From Dongibacter bovis (GTDB lineage Bacteria; Bacillota; Negativicutes; Selenomonadales; Selenomonadaceae), in contig CACWQW010000006.1 in assembly GCA_902763085.1 (NCBI GenBank), positions 1 to 40,522 of the forward strand: a stretch of 40,522 nt of DNA, given 5' to 3'. Within the stretch, counting starts at the first letter, position 1. The number at the start of each line of letters is the position of its first letter. The notes under the pieces are model-generated. The model was given only the letters and a program-made list of their open reading frames with translations. It searched no databases and was not told the origin of the DNA. Positions 26,422 through 35,081 of the stretch are shown here, one piece after another. The position numbers and the translations under genes are program-made.

Positions 26422-27735
26422 TCACTTTCCCGGAGTTTCCAGCATCGTGCTGGAGAAGGACGAAGACTCTGCCGCGTCGCCGAGGAAAGAACTCAGCATC
26501 GGGCTCGCAGAGAACGTCTCGCCCGTGTAGCCATGCTCGCCGTGCTCGACGATGTCGAGACCTGCCGTCTCCTCCGCATCGTCCGCACGCATCGGCGTGA
26601 TGGCGTTGACGATCTTGTAGAGGACGAAGCTGCCGGCAATCGCGAGCGCATAAGCGACGATCGTCGAGATGACCTGCGCCATGAGCAGATGGCTGTCGCC
26701 GTAGAAGAGGCCGTCGGCACCAGCGGGGTTCACGGACGTCGTCGCGAAGAGGCCCGTCGCGATGGAGCCCCAGGTGCCCCCGAGGCCGTGCACGCCGAAG
26801 GCGTCGAGCGAGTCATCGTAGCCCATCTTCTCCTTGAGCACCGCAACTGCGCCGTAGCAAACGGCACCTCCGACGAAGCCGATGAAGATTGCGGGCATCG
26901 GGGCGACGAAGCCCGCTGCCGGCGTGATGGCGACGAGACCCGCGATGCAGCCGGACGCGGCACCGAGCACCGTCGGCTTGCCGCTGCGCACCCACTCGAG
27001 GAGCACCCAGCTGACCGTCGCAGCAGCCGCCGCGCCCTGCGACGCGATGAACGCGTTTGCCGCGAGCGCGTTCGCGCCGAGCGCCGAACCGGCATTGAAG
27101 CCGAACCAGCCGAACCAGAGCAGCGCCGCACCAAGCACCGTCATCGGCAGGTTGTGCGGCAGCATCGCCGTCTTGCCGTAGCCGCGGCGCTTGCCGAGCA
27201 GGATGCAGAGCGTGAGACCGGAGACGCCCGAGAGGATGTGGATGACGAGGCCGCCCGCGAAGTCGAGCGCACCGAGCTGCGCGAGGAAGCCGCCGCCCCA
27301 GACCCAGTGTGCCATCGGGTTGTAGATGAAAATCGCCCAGAGCAGGATGAAAAGCGTGAACGCGCGGAACTTCATGCGCTCAGCGAACGCGCCCGTGATG
27401 AGCGCCGGCGTGATGACGGCGAACATGCACTGGAACGCGACGAACGCGAGCTCGGGGATCGTGCCGTTCTCGAGGACGTTCATGCCGACGTTCGCGAGGC
27501 CGAATTTCTCGAGGCTGCCGATGAAGCCGCCGACGTCCGCGCCGAACGTCATCGTGTAGCCGAGGATCAGCCACTCGACGGAGATCATCGCGACGATGAA
27601 GAAGCTCTGCATGATGGTCGTGAGCACGTTCTTGCTCCGCACCATGCCGCCGTAAAAGAAACCAAGCCCAGGTGTCATGAGGAAAACCAGGGCCGCGCTG
27701 ATGAGGACCCAGGCCGTATCGCCCGTATCGATCAT
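26422..27735 (-). CDS. amtB: Ammonium transporter Amt
   Basis: Inner-membrane ammonium channel with about 11 helices in 437 residues. The pore histidine pair is visible in GLVIHILSGVSG and FGVHGLGGTWGS; the N-terminal GFFYGGMVRSKN is family-typical. The cytoplasmic tail ends in a Ser-rich stretch (about the last 25 residues) beyond the usual GlnK-contact segment. The ATG at 27735 was chosen because AAAGGA lies 9 nt upstream and the membrane region starts at once. It is expressed from a promoter about 270 nt upstream and is coupled to glnB. Confidence 0.96.
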   Translation of the reverse strand: MIDTGDTAWVLISAALVFLMTPGLGFFYGGMVRSKNVLTTIMQSFFIVAMISVEWLILGYTMTFGADVGGFIGSLEKFGLANVGMNVLENGTIPELAFVAFQCMFAVITPALITGAFAERMKFRAFTLFILLWAIFIYNPMAHWVWGGGFLAQLGALDFAGGLVIHILSGVSGLTLCILLGKRRGYGKTAMLPHNLPMTVLGAALLWFGWFGFNAGSALGANALAANAFIASQGAAAAATVSWVLLEWVRSGKPTVLGAASGCIAGLVAITPAAGFVAPMPAIFIGFVGGAVCYGAVAVLKEKMGYDDSLDAFGVHGLGGTWGSIATGLFATTSVNPAGADGLFYGDSHLLMAQVISTIVAYALAIAGSFVLYKIVNAITPMRADDAEETAGLDIVEHGEHGYTGETFSASPMLSSFLGDAAESSSFSSTMLETPGK

Positions 27736-28004
27736 AGGAATCAATCCTTTCGTGCAATATATTGAAGAACGATGAATGCGGGGGAAGCGGAACATCCGCA
27801 GGACCTGCGAAATTCCCCGCGCGCCCTAGAGCGCGCACGCGAAAAAGGCGTCCCCCAGAGAGAGCAGCCCTTGAGGGGTAGCTGCCCTGTCATGGTGAGA
27901 CGCCGTTGTCCCGCTTATGAAATCATCCATCAGCCGAGAACACAGAAAGCCTGCGCAGTCCGGTACCACGACTGTGCAGGCTCCATTGCCTCTCATTTGC
28001 TGAT
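27736..28004 (-). promoter_or_regulatory. Long structured 5' leader of amtB, candidate riboswitch or attenuator
   Basis: From the predicted start to the ATG. CATCAGC (28005-27999) can pair with GCTGATG (27934-27928), enclosing a 13-bp hairpin AGCCTGCACAGTC/GACTGCGCAGGCT with one mismatch. Then GGCGTC (27904-27899) pairs with GACGCC (27852-27847), holding an inner GCAGC/GCTGC stem and followed by TTTTT, which looks like a terminator before the gene. Further down, a GCGCGC hairpin competes with a GCGGGGAA/TTCCCCCGC pairing close to the ribosome site. I do not recognise a known riboswitch class. Confidence 0.55.
27842..27904 (-). terminator. Terminator-like hairpin inside the amtB leader
   Basis: Six-pair basal stem GGCGTC/GACGCC with an inner GCAGC/GCTGC stem, directly followed by five T on the minus strand. 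It lies 107 nt before the amtB start and would stop transcripts from the amtB promoter unless an alternative fold forms. Confidence 0.6.
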
Positions 28005-28010
28005 GTGGTC

Positions 28011-28039
28011 ATTATATTGCACAAAATGAAGACTGTCAA
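28011..28039 (-). promoter_or_regulatory. SigA-type promoter of amtB-glnB
   Basis: TTGACA, a 17-bp spacer and TATAAT on the minus strand: a perfect consensus pair. Such strength suggests that control acts on the leader or through a protein binding the dyad just upstream. Confidence 0.88.
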
Positions 28040-28050
28040 GCACGTCGCCC

Positions 28051-28071
28051 GATGTATACAAGTATACCATC
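28051..28071. promoter_or_regulatory. Dyad upstream of the amtB promoter
   Basis: GATGTATAC and GTATAC-C-ATC are mirror halves around a two-base centre, with one bulged base. It starts 12 bp upstream of the -35 box. The TTGTATACAT core resembles GntR/FadR-type operators, but no GntR-family gene lies in the window. Confidence 0.45.
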
Positions 28072-28115
28072 AGGAAGACCGCAGGCAGCCTCGTAAGAAA
28101 GACATCGATTCATCT

Positions 28116-29303
28116 TCAAGTCTTCGGGGTCTCGACGATGTCCTTCATCTTGAAATAGTCGCCGACGTAATAGGCAAGCATATAGTCGAAGCAAACGACG
28201 GCATCGTCGAAATCGGCGCCCGTGATCTCCTTGATCTTGTTGATGCGGTAACTCACGGTGTTTCGATGCGCGTACATCGCGCGCGCCGTCTCCTGCAGGC
28301 TGTTCATGTGGAACAGGTAGTAGCGCAGCGTCGGTGCGAGCTGCGCGTTGTGCTGCTCATCGTAGCGGAGGAGCGGCACGAGCATCGACTCGTAGAGCTT
28401 GCGCAGGATGCGCGTGTCCTTGAGCGCGAAGAAGACGCTGTAGACGCCGATGTCGTCGAACTGCATGACCAGCTTCTCCGTGAGGCGCGCGACCTCGAGC
28501 GCCGCCTCCGCCTGCTGGTACGCCTCCGTGAGGCCCGCGTACTCCATGTGCACCTGACTCTCGCCGCAGAACTGCGGCAGCGCCTCCTTCGGCAGCGACT
28601 GCATCATCTTCCCTGAGAGGGAGATCTTCTCCTCCGGATCCTTATGGAAGAGGATGAGCAGCAGGTAGTTCTGCTGGAAAAAGAGGAGATACGGGCGGCG
28701 CAGGTGATTGAGCACGCGCTTCCAGTTTGCCACGATCGCTTGCTTCTCATTCTCGTGGATGCTCTCACGCCGGATCTCGTAGAGCCGGAGGCGAAATGCG
28801 GTGTGCGGATACATCCCGCCGCTCAGCGCCTGCAGGTAGTCATCCTTCTGACAGCTCGACGAGATGACGCCGCGCACGAGCGTCTCGAAATTGAGCTGGT
28901 TCTGCTGCGCGAGCAGCAGGCGCTTGCCGTAATCCTGCACGATATCCGCAAAGCGGATGTGCCAGGGGATCGTGAAGAGCGCGAAATCCTGCGCCGTGCA
29001 GTAGGTGAGCACCGCCTCGGAGATGTCCTGCTCCGAGAGGTATTTTCCGACGTTGAGGATGAGTCCGCTCGCCCGATAGCGCACGAGCTGCTCGATGAAG
29101 TCGTGCAGCCACCCCTCCTTGCGCTCGCTCATGAGTCCCGTCGTGATGACGAGCTCGCCGCCGCGCAGGAATTTCACGGTATCGATATCCTCGCAGAGCT
29201 GCACCCACGAGCATTCCCGCGTGAGGCTAGACGCGCCGGTGAGTTTATGAATCTGATACGTTTTCGCCGTATCCTGATAGATTTTCTGGATCTGCAGAGA
29301 CAT
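28116..29303 (-). CDS. PucR-family transcriptional regulator
   Basis: 395 residues: an N-terminal PucR domain (about 8-130; LRGGELVITTGL, ASGLILNVGKY), a middle GGDEF-like linker region, and the C-terminal helix-turn-helix of the family (SLQETARAMYAHRNTVSYRINKIKEITG, about 328-358). Members usually activate catabolic genes in response to a nitrogen compound or other small molecule. It follows the permease by 112 nt on the same strand, so it probably shares its transcript. The permease and aldehyde dehydrogenase promoters share an operator-like dyad, and this is the only plausible regulator next to either. No terminator is evident after it. Confidence 0.88.
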   Translation of the reverse strand: MSLQIQKIYQDTAKTYQIHKLTGASSLTRECSWVQLCEDIDTVKFLRGGELVITTGLMSERKEGWLHDFIEQLVRYRASGLILNVGKYLSEQDISEAVLTYCTAQDFALFTIPWHIRFADIVQDYGKRLLLAQQNQLNFETLVRGVISSSCQKDDYLQALSGGMYPHTAFRLRLYEIRRESIHENEKQAIVANWKRVLNHLRRPYLLFFQQNYLLLILFHKDPEEKISLSGKMMQSLPKEALPQFCGESQVHMEYAGLTEAYQQAEAALEVARLTEKLVMQFDDIGVYSVFFALKDTRILRKLYESMLVPLLRYDEQHNAQLAPTLRYYLFHMNSLQETARAMYAHRNTVSYRINKIKEITGADFDDAVVCFDYMLAYYVGDYFKMKDIVETPKT

Positions 29304-29415
29304 GGGGCTCCCCTCCTCCTACTAAGGATCTGCCTGGCGGCCTGCGCGAAACGGGAGGCGCAGCCCTTCCCGCCCTTTGGAGGAAGCGCATCTGTGCCTA
29401 TGAATATCCCGTCTG

Positions 29416-31047
29416 TCAGCTGAACAGATGATAGAAGCCAAGCACCGTGCAAACGCCACAGAGGATGGCGAAATACGGCAGCAGGCCGCATTTCTTCATG
29501 GCGGCGCCGCTCTCCTCCGCCTCGAGCGTGCTCGCTGGGAAGACGCCCTTGTCCTGGATGTAGTGGCGGAAGAAGAATACCGGCAGGATCATCGCGCAGA
29601 TGATGAGGCCGATCACGATGTTCGTCGTGCTGATCTTCGCTGCGGCAACGCCGAGGAACGCGAGATTGCAGAAGCTCAGGAGCACGTTGAACCCGAGGAG
29701 CACGGTCGGAGCGCGGAACGGACGCGTCACCACCGCACGGTCGATGCGGTGGATCCAGCCGGACTGGAGATTCAGCCAGTTGAAGAGGATGTAGCCGCAG
29801 TTCGAGGCGAGAAGCACGACCATATAGTCAGACATCATGAGCAGGATGAGATTGAACGAGAGATCCGTGAGCATGGCGTAGATCGGCGAGCCGTGCTTGT
29901 TGACCTTCGTGAGGTAGCGCGGCAGCCAGCCGTCGACGCTCGCCTGATAGAGCGTACGAGACGAGCCTGCCATCGACGTCATGACGGCGAGCGCGATGGA
30001 GAGCAGCAGCATGATGACGATGAAGTTCGTGAGCGTCGAGCCGCCGTGCAGGAGGCCGCCGAGAGCCCGTGCCACGCCGGAGCCGCTGACGATCTCCGGT
30101 GCGCGCAGGCCATCGAGTCCGAGGGAGCCCTCGAAGACGAACGGCACGATGGAGAACATGAGGATGCAGAGCATGCCGGAGAAGACGAGCGACTTGATGA
30201 CGTCGGTCTTCGGATGCTTGAACTCGCTCGTATAGCAGACGCAGGTCTCGAATGCGTAGGTGGACCAGGCGGCAACGTACATACCGCTGAGAAAGATCCC
30301 CAGCCCCTCAAAGTCCCAGGCGCCGTTCAGTGGTACGAACGGCTGGAAGTTCGCCATATCGACGTCGCCGGCAAGCAGCGGACCGACCGAGCAGAGCAGG
30401 AGCGGCAGGAGACCTGCCATCGAGAGGATCATCGTGATCTTCGCGGCCTTTGAAATGCCGAAATACTGCGCGGTGAAGATGCTGATGAGGATGAACGCAC
30501 CGAGGAAGAACGTCGAGTTCAAGCGGAGCGTCAGCCCGTCGATCGCCCAACTGAGGTCGGCGATCGTATACTGCCACGTCATGACGGCGGAGTCCGCGGG
30601 GAAGATGCTCGTGAGCAGGTAGCCTGCCATGAGCCCCGTGCCGATCGCGAGGATCGGCGTCCAGGCGATCCAGTTGCACCAGACGGAGAGCGGCGCAATG
30701 AACTTGCTGTACGGCAGCCAGCCGATAGAGCCGTAGACGGAGGCGCCGCCCGACTTATTCGGGAAGAGGCCGGAGATCTCGGCGTACGTGAACGCCTGGA
30801 AGAATCCCATCGTCACAGAGAGCGCCCAGATGAGGCAAGCCGGCGTACCAACCTGGTCAGCGAGGGCTCCGACGGAAAACAGCACGAGCGCGGGAACGCC
30901 GCTGGCGATGAAGAAGACATCGATCCAGGAAAGCGACCGCTTCAGTGTGTTGACATGACCATGAATCGTTGATTCCACAGCAGGCGCGCCAGCGGGAGAA
31001 CCCACGGATTCGCTCCCCACCGGTGGACGAAGTAGTAGATCACTCAT
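29416..31047 (-). CDS. APC-superfamily amino acid/amine permease
   Basis: 543-residue membrane transporter with about 12-13 hydrophobic helices, starting with the APC-type stretch SLSWIDVFFIASGVPALVLF after a hydrophilic N-terminus of about 40 residues. The Gly-rich segment GLFPNKSGGASVYGSIGW corresponds to the conserved early APC loop. Substrates in the superfamily are amino acids, polyamines and related amines; the specific one is unknown. GGAGGG lies 7 nt before the ATG at 31047. It has its own promoter and leader hairpin, and pucR follows. Confidence 0.88.
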   Translation of the reverse strand: MSDLLLRPPVGSESVGSPAGAPAVESTIHGHVNTLKRSLSWIDVFFIASGVPALVLFSVGALADQVGTPACLIWALSVTMGFFQAFTYAEISGLFPNKSGGASVYGSIGWLPYSKFIAPLSVWCNWIAWTPILAIGTGLMAGYLLTSIFPADSAVMTWQYTIADLSWAIDGLTLRLNSTFFLGAFILISIFTAQYFGISKAAKITMILSMAGLLPLLLCSVGPLLAGDVDMANFQPFVPLNGAWDFEGLGIFLSGMYVAAWSTYAFETCVCYTSEFKHPKTDVIKSLVFSGMLCILMFSIVPFVFEGSLGLDGLRAPEIVSGSGVARALGGLLHGGSTLTNFIVIMLLLSIALAVMTSMAGSSRTLYQASVDGWLPRYLTKVNKHGSPIYAMLTDLSFNLILLMMSDYMVVLLASNCGYILFNWLNLQSGWIHRIDRAVVTRPFRAPTVLLGFNVLLSFCNLAFLGVAAAKISTTNIVIGLIICAMILPVFFFRHYIQDKGVFPASTLEAEESGAAMKKCGLLPYFAILCGVCTVLGFYHLFS

Positions 31048-31100
31048 GATAAAGCCCTCCAATCCCAAAAGAAAAATAAATGCGATACGAAGTTCTTGAG

Positions 31101-31139
31101 AAAACAAAAGACCTCCATGGACCAACGGGTCCATGGAGG
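31101..31139 (-). terminator. Terminator-like hairpin in the permease leader
   Basis: A perfect 12-pair stem CCTCCATGGACC/GGTCCATGGAGG with a four-base loop; on the minus strand CTTTTGTTTT follows. It lies 25 nt after the predicted start and 53 nt before the gene. ATACGA at the 5' end can pair with TCGTAT just past the hairpin, so an alternative fold is possible. It could instead end read-through from the operon upstream. Confidence 0.65.
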
Positions 31140-31170
31140 CCTCATCGCCTCATCTCTATCGTATGAATGA

Positions 31171-31199
31171 AGTATAGCACAGCTTCTTTCATACAACAA
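31171..31199 (-). promoter_or_regulatory. SigA-type promoter of permease-pucR
   Basis: TTGTTG, a 17-bp spacer and TATACT on the minus strand. The imperfect -35 box fits a promoter helped by an activator bound upstream. Confidence 0.7.
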
Positions 31200-31229
31200 T
31201 GAGCCGATTGAACAAAAAACAGGGCGATG

Positions 31230-31248
31230 ATTGTGTACGATAAACAAT
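31230..31248. promoter_or_regulatory. Operator-like dyad upstream of the permease promoter
   Basis: ATTGTGTACGATAAACAAT, a near-perfect 19-bp dyad (outer ATTGT/ACAAT). Its near edge is 59 bp from the near edge of the -10 box. The same motif, matching 15 of 19 bases on opposite strands, recurs at 39915-39933 at the same distance from the aldehyde dehydrogenase -10 box. Confidence 0.65.
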
Positions 31249-31259
31249 ATGTGTATTTA

Positions 31260-33392
31260 TCAAGAGGACGCTGTTAACATTTCTCCATCACTTTCCTCTG
31301 TTTTATCGGCAGAAAGGCAATCAGCGATCAGCTCGGCGATGTCTTTGACGGCAAGCTCTTTCTCCATGCCTTCCGTTTTCACGGCGTCATCAAACATCGC
31401 GAGGCAGTACGGGCAAGCGACGGCAAGCACATCGGGGTGCGCACTCTCGCAGATCTCACGCAGGCGCAAGGAGCTGATTTTCTCCTTCTCCGGCACATTG
31501 AACCAGGCGTTGCCGCCGCCTGCACCGCAGCAGAAGCTCATATCCCGGCATTTCTCCGGCTCGACAAGCGCGGCGCCCGGCACGTCCTGGATGACGGTGC
31601 GCGGCGCGTCGTAGATACCGTTCATCCTGCCGAGATTACAGGGATCGTGATAGGCGATGTGCGCGAGTTTCGCGTCATGGGCATTGAGCGCCAGCTTCCC
31701 CTCTTTCATGAGCTGCGCGAAGAGCTCCGTGTGGTGGATAACCTTGAGATCAAGGCCGAAATCCTTGTACTCGTGCAAGAGCGTGTTGTAGCAATGCGGG
31801 CACGCCGTGAGGAACGTCTTGTCCGCATACGGCTCAAGATACTGGACATTCTCCATCGCAAGCAGCTGGAACCTGCCTTCCTCGCCGAGGCGCTTGACGA
31901 CCTCGCCGCAGCATTTCTCCTCCGCGAGGATGGCGAAGTTCACGCCAGCTGCCTGAAGCACGCGGATGATGGCGCGCGTGACTTCCTGGTTGCGCTGACC
32001 ATAGGCACCCGCGCAGCCGACCCAGAAGATATAGTCAGCATCTGGATTGTCCTCGATGTCGGGAATCCCATCATCGAGCAGCCACTCCATGCGCTCATAG
32101 GACGGCATGGCGTAGGGATTGCCATTGCGTTCGACCGCAGAGAGCAACGCTGCCTGCTTGTCCATGATCTCTCCCTTGGAGAAGAGATGGCGCCTGAGAT
32201 CGAGCGTGTACTCGACATGATGGATGGAGGCAGGACACTCCTCCATGCAGGCACCGCAGTTCAGGCAGGACCAGGCGGCATTCTCCGTGATTACGCCATC
32301 CGTGAAGACGTCGGCGCCCTCTCCTTCCTCGACGCTGTCCTCATCGAGAACGAGATCACTTGCCTCCGCCCTTTTCATGCCGAGGGACACCGGCGGCGCC
32401 TGGAGCGTCTTCTTGAGTCCCTGCACGAGCAGGCGCGGCGAGAGCTCACGTCCAGCGACGTGCGCGGGGCAGACGCGCTCACAGCGTCCACAGTTGATGC
32501 AGGCGTCGAGCTCGAGGCAGCGCTTCCAGTCAAGGTCTTTCACTGTCGCGATGCCCATCTGCGGCTCGGCGTCATCGTCCTCCGCCATCTCCATGAGGTT
32601 AAAAGGCATGGAGAGCTTCGCCTTCGGCACGCCAATCGTTTCGAGAAAGAGATGCACGGGGATCGCGACGATGTGGAAGAGCTTCGTAAACGGCACGATG
32701 GCGAGCATCGTGAGCGCCGCGAAGAGATGCACCCACCAGAGCACCGGATAGGCAGACGGCACGGCAGCCGCCGGCACGAATGCCGCAAAGATGCTGCCGA
32801 CATAGGAGTAGCCGCCCCAGGCGACGGGATGCGCCGCGAGGCGCATGCCCTCGAGCAGGAGGCCGCTCACGCCGAGGAACAGGAGCAGGAGCAGCACGGG
32901 AACCGCGTCGCGCGTGTTCTCGAGGGAGTCAGGCTTCGCGAGCAACCGGCGTCCGAGCGCCATGAGGCAGCCCGCCACGAAGAAGAGCGCCGCCGTATCG
33001 AGTGCGAATTCGAAGAAGAAGTAGGTGCCGTTTTTGAGGACCGTCACACCGATATGCGAGAGGAGGTCCTGCTGGAGCGCCACGGTCATCGTACCGAGCG
33101 TAAGGAGGAGCATGCCTCCGTAGATGAACCAGTGAAACGCCCCCGCAAAGGGACGGCGCGTGATCTTCTTGTGCAGGAGCCCCAGGGACACCACGTTCCT
33201 GAGGCGCGCCACGCCCGTCTCCTTCGCATCCGCCACGAGCTCGGCAAGCGCCGCCTGCGGGCGGATGCCGTAGCGCAGGAAGCGCCGATAAAATCCGTAG
33301 GCCATCACGCCGAGGAAGACGAGCGACAGCGGATAAATGACTGCGCCCGCGGCCTTTGGCATAAATGGCAAAAATTCCCTTACTGCATCCAT
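31260..33392 (-). CDS. Membrane iron-sulfur oxidoreductase, EtfAB:menaquinone oxidoreductase-like
   Basis: 710 residues. About five hydrophobic helices with His residues fill residues 15-245, like the cytochrome b-type subunit of nitrate reductase gamma. Then come two 4Fe-4S motifs (CINCGRCERVCP near 297, CLNCGACMEECP near 380) and two CCG cysteine-rich domains (EKCCGEVVKRLGEEG near 495; DPCNLGR, FCCGAGGGNAW and ACPYC near 590-670). This architecture matches the DUF224/EMO proteins that take electrons from ETF to menaquinone. It is the last gene after etfB and etfA, which supports the role. The ATG at 33392 follows AGGAGGGCGGTGAG. Confidence 0.85.
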   Translation of the reverse strand: MDAVREFLPFMPKAAGAVIYPLSLVFLGVMAYGFYRRFLRYGIRPQAALAELVADAKETGVARLRNVVSLGLLHKKITRRPFAGAFHWFIYGGMLLLTLGTMTVALQQDLLSHIGVTVLKNGTYFFFEFALDTAALFFVAGCLMALGRRLLAKPDSLENTRDAVPVLLLLLFLGVSGLLLEGMRLAAHPVAWGGYSYVGSIFAAFVPAAAVPSAYPVLWWVHLFAALTMLAIVPFTKLFHIVAIPVHLFLETIGVPKAKLSMPFNLMEMAEDDDAEPQMGIATVKDLDWKRCLELDACINCGRCERVCPAHVAGRELSPRLLVQGLKKTLQAPPVSLGMKRAEASDLVLDEDSVEEGEGADVFTDGVITENAAWSCLNCGACMEECPASIHHVEYTLDLRRHLFSKGEIMDKQAALLSAVERNGNPYAMPSYERMEWLLDDGIPDIEDNPDADYIFWVGCAGAYGQRNQEVTRAIIRVLQAAGVNFAILAEEKCCGEVVKRLGEEGRFQLLAMENVQYLEPYADKTFLTACPHCYNTLLHEYKDFGLDLKVIHHTELFAQLMKEGKLALNAHDAKLAHIAYHDPCNLGRMNGIYDAPRTVIQDVPGAALVEPEKCRDMSFCCGAGGGNAWFNVPEKEKISSLRLREICESAHPDVLAVACPYCLAMFDDAVKTEGMEKELAVKDIAELIADCLSADKTEESDGEMLTASS

Positions 33393-33418
33393 TCTGCTCA
33401 CCGCCCTCCTAGTTCCTT

Positions 33419-34279
33419 TCAGCCGCCGATGGCTTCCTCGAGCGCCGGCAGGACCTCATAGAGGTCGCCGACGATGCCGTAGTCCGCGAATTGGAAAATC
33501 GGCGCCTTCTTATTGTTGTTTACCGCCACGATGATCTTGGAATCCTTCATGCCGGCGAAGTGCTGAATCGCGCCAGAAATGCCGAGCGCGATGTAGAGAT
33601 CCGGCTTGACGAGCGCGCCCGTGATGCCGACCTGATGTTCCTGCGGCAGCCACTTGAGCTCTTCGGCGATGGGCCGCGAGCAGCCAATCTCCGCGCCGAG
33701 CTTCGCGGCAAGCGCCTCGACGGCGCTGATGTCTTCCTTCTTGGCGACGCCGCGCCCGAACGAGACGATGCGCTTTGCCTTCGTGAGATCGACGGTCTTT
33801 GCGAGCGGCTCCGTCTTGACGAGCTCCTTCGCGGGCGGGGGAGCCGCTGCTGGGGAAGCCGCCGCCTCATACGCCCCGGCGGTCTCGACGCCAGCGAGCG
33901 CGGAGAGCGCGACCGTGAGCACGGCCGTCTCCGTCTCGAAGGCGAAATTCCCCACGGCGATGCCGCCGTAGATGGCGCGCTTCGCCGTGAGCTTGCCGTC
34001 CGCAGCAGCGAGCGAGAGCGCCTCGGTGACGCAGCCCGTGTCGAGGAGCTGCGACGCGCGCGCCATGACCTCATTTCCCTTCCGCGAGGCGGGAGCGATG
34101 AGCACCGTAGCACCGGCCGCGGCAGCCGCCGCTTTCACTGCCTCCGCCTCCTGCTCCGGGAACGCACTCCCCGCCTTGAGGTAAACGATGCTGCCCTCGG
34201 CGAGGGGAGCTGCGAGCGCAGCGAGACGGCCTGCCGTCTCTTCTGCTGCCGCGTAGATCAATACTTTATATGCGCCCAT
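33419..34279 (-). CDS. etfA: Electron transfer flavoprotein alpha subunit
   Basis: 286 residues. The C-terminal FAD domain is complete: SFGRGVAKKEDI, IGCSRPIAEELKWLP, VGITGALVKPDLYIALGISGAIQHFAGM and AVNNNKKAPIFQFADYGIVGD. The N-terminal domain is compact and Ala-rich, making the protein shorter than the usual 310-340. The start overlaps the etfB stop by one base (TGATG). Whether this ETF bifurcates electrons cannot be decided from the sequence alone. Confidence 0.95.
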   Translation of the reverse strand: MGAYKVLIYAAAEETAGRLAALAAPLAEGSIVYLKAGSAFPEQEAEAVKAAAAAAGATVLIAPASRKGNEVMARASQLLDTGCVTEALSLAAADGKLTAKRAIYGGIAVGNFAFETETAVLTVALSALAGVETAGAYEAAASPAAAPPPAKELVKTEPLAKTVDLTKAKRIVSFGRGVAKKEDISAVEALAAKLGAEIGCSRPIAEELKWLPQEHQVGITGALVKPDLYIALGISGAIQHFAGMKDSKIIVAVNNNKKAPIFQFADYGIVGDLYEVLPALEEAIGG

Positions 34280-35058
34280 CAGTTCATCACCTTCTCTTCC
34301 TCAAGATACTTCACGAGCGTCTTCGCCGCTTCGGCAGGTGTACCCTCGATCATGATGTTCTTGCGCTCCTGCTCGGGGATCTCATAGCCGAGCATCGTGA
34401 CGGACGGCGTCTCGAGCGCGCTGTCCTCGAGACCGAGGTCCTTGAGCTTCCACTGCTTGATGCGGTCGGAGCGCACCTTCATGATCTGGATGGCGGTTGG
34501 CAGGCGCGGCACGTTGATGGCGCTGCTCACCGTGAGCAGAGCGGGCGTCGCCCCCTTGACCGTCTCCGCTGTGTCCTCGAGCGTGCTCACGGCCTCAAAG
34601 CTCCCCTCGGCCGCCGTGAGCGACGTAACGTAGCTGACCTCCGGCAGGCCGAGGCGCGCCGCGAGGCGAGCGCCCGTCTGGCTGTTGTAGCCGTCCTCAG
34701 AGACCTCGCCGCAGAGGATGAGGTCGACAGGCTCCAGCTTCTCCACCATCTTGGAGAGAATCAGCGAGACCTGCGCCGTATCGAGCTGCTGCCGCGGAGA
34801 GACCTGCAGGAGATACGCCTGGTCAGCGCCCATCGCGACTGCTTCCTTGAGCGTCTTCACGGCATCGCGCGGGCCGATGGAGATGAGCGAGACCGTCGCC
34901 CCGAGCTCCTTCTTGAGCTTCACCGCCTCTTCGACGGCGTTCTTATCGTAATCGTTGATCTTCGTTGACAGGCCGCGCAGCACGAGCTCGTTCGTCTTCT
35001 TATCGACATGGATCTCCGTGCTGTCCACGACATGCTTCACGCAAACGACAATGTGCAT
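34279..35058 (-). CDS. etfB: Electron transfer flavoprotein beta subunit
   Basis: 259-residue partner of EtfA, binding AMP or a second FAD. Family marks: VCVKHVVDSTEIHVD, INDYDKNAVEEAVKLKK, GADQAYLL, LILCGEVSEDGYNSQTGARLAARLGLP and the C-terminal segment ending near IPRLPTAIQIMKV-like VPRLPTAIQ. The ATG at 35058 lies 8 nt after GGAGG; a GTG three codons earlier is less likely. A strong hairpin separates it from the small gene upstream. Confidence 0.95.
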   Translation of the reverse strand: MHIVVCVKHVVDSTEIHVDKKTNELVLRGLSTKINDYDKNAVEEAVKLKKELGATVSLISIGPRDAVKTLKEAVAMGADQAYLLQVSPRQQLDTAQVSLILSKMVEKLEPVDLILCGEVSEDGYNSQTGARLAARLGLPEVSYVTSLTAAEGSFEAVSTLEDTAETVKGATPALLTVSSAINVPRLPTAIQIMKVRSDRIKQWKLKDLGLEDSALETPSVTMLGYEIPEQERKNIMIEGTPAEAAKTLVKYLEEEKVMN

Positions 35059-35081
35059 GCCTGACACCTCCTTGAAATACA

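Noticed and set aside
27948..27982. T-box-like TGGTACCG in the amtB leader
   Set aside because: It sits in the loop of a hairpin close to the transcription start. There is no room for a T-box Stem I with specifier, and no antiterminator arrangement follows it.
31230..31248. FNR/CRP site at the permease dyad
   Set aside because: FNR sites need TTGAT-N4-ATCAA and CRP sites TGTGA-N6-TCACA; the halves here are TTGT/ACAA with a different centre.
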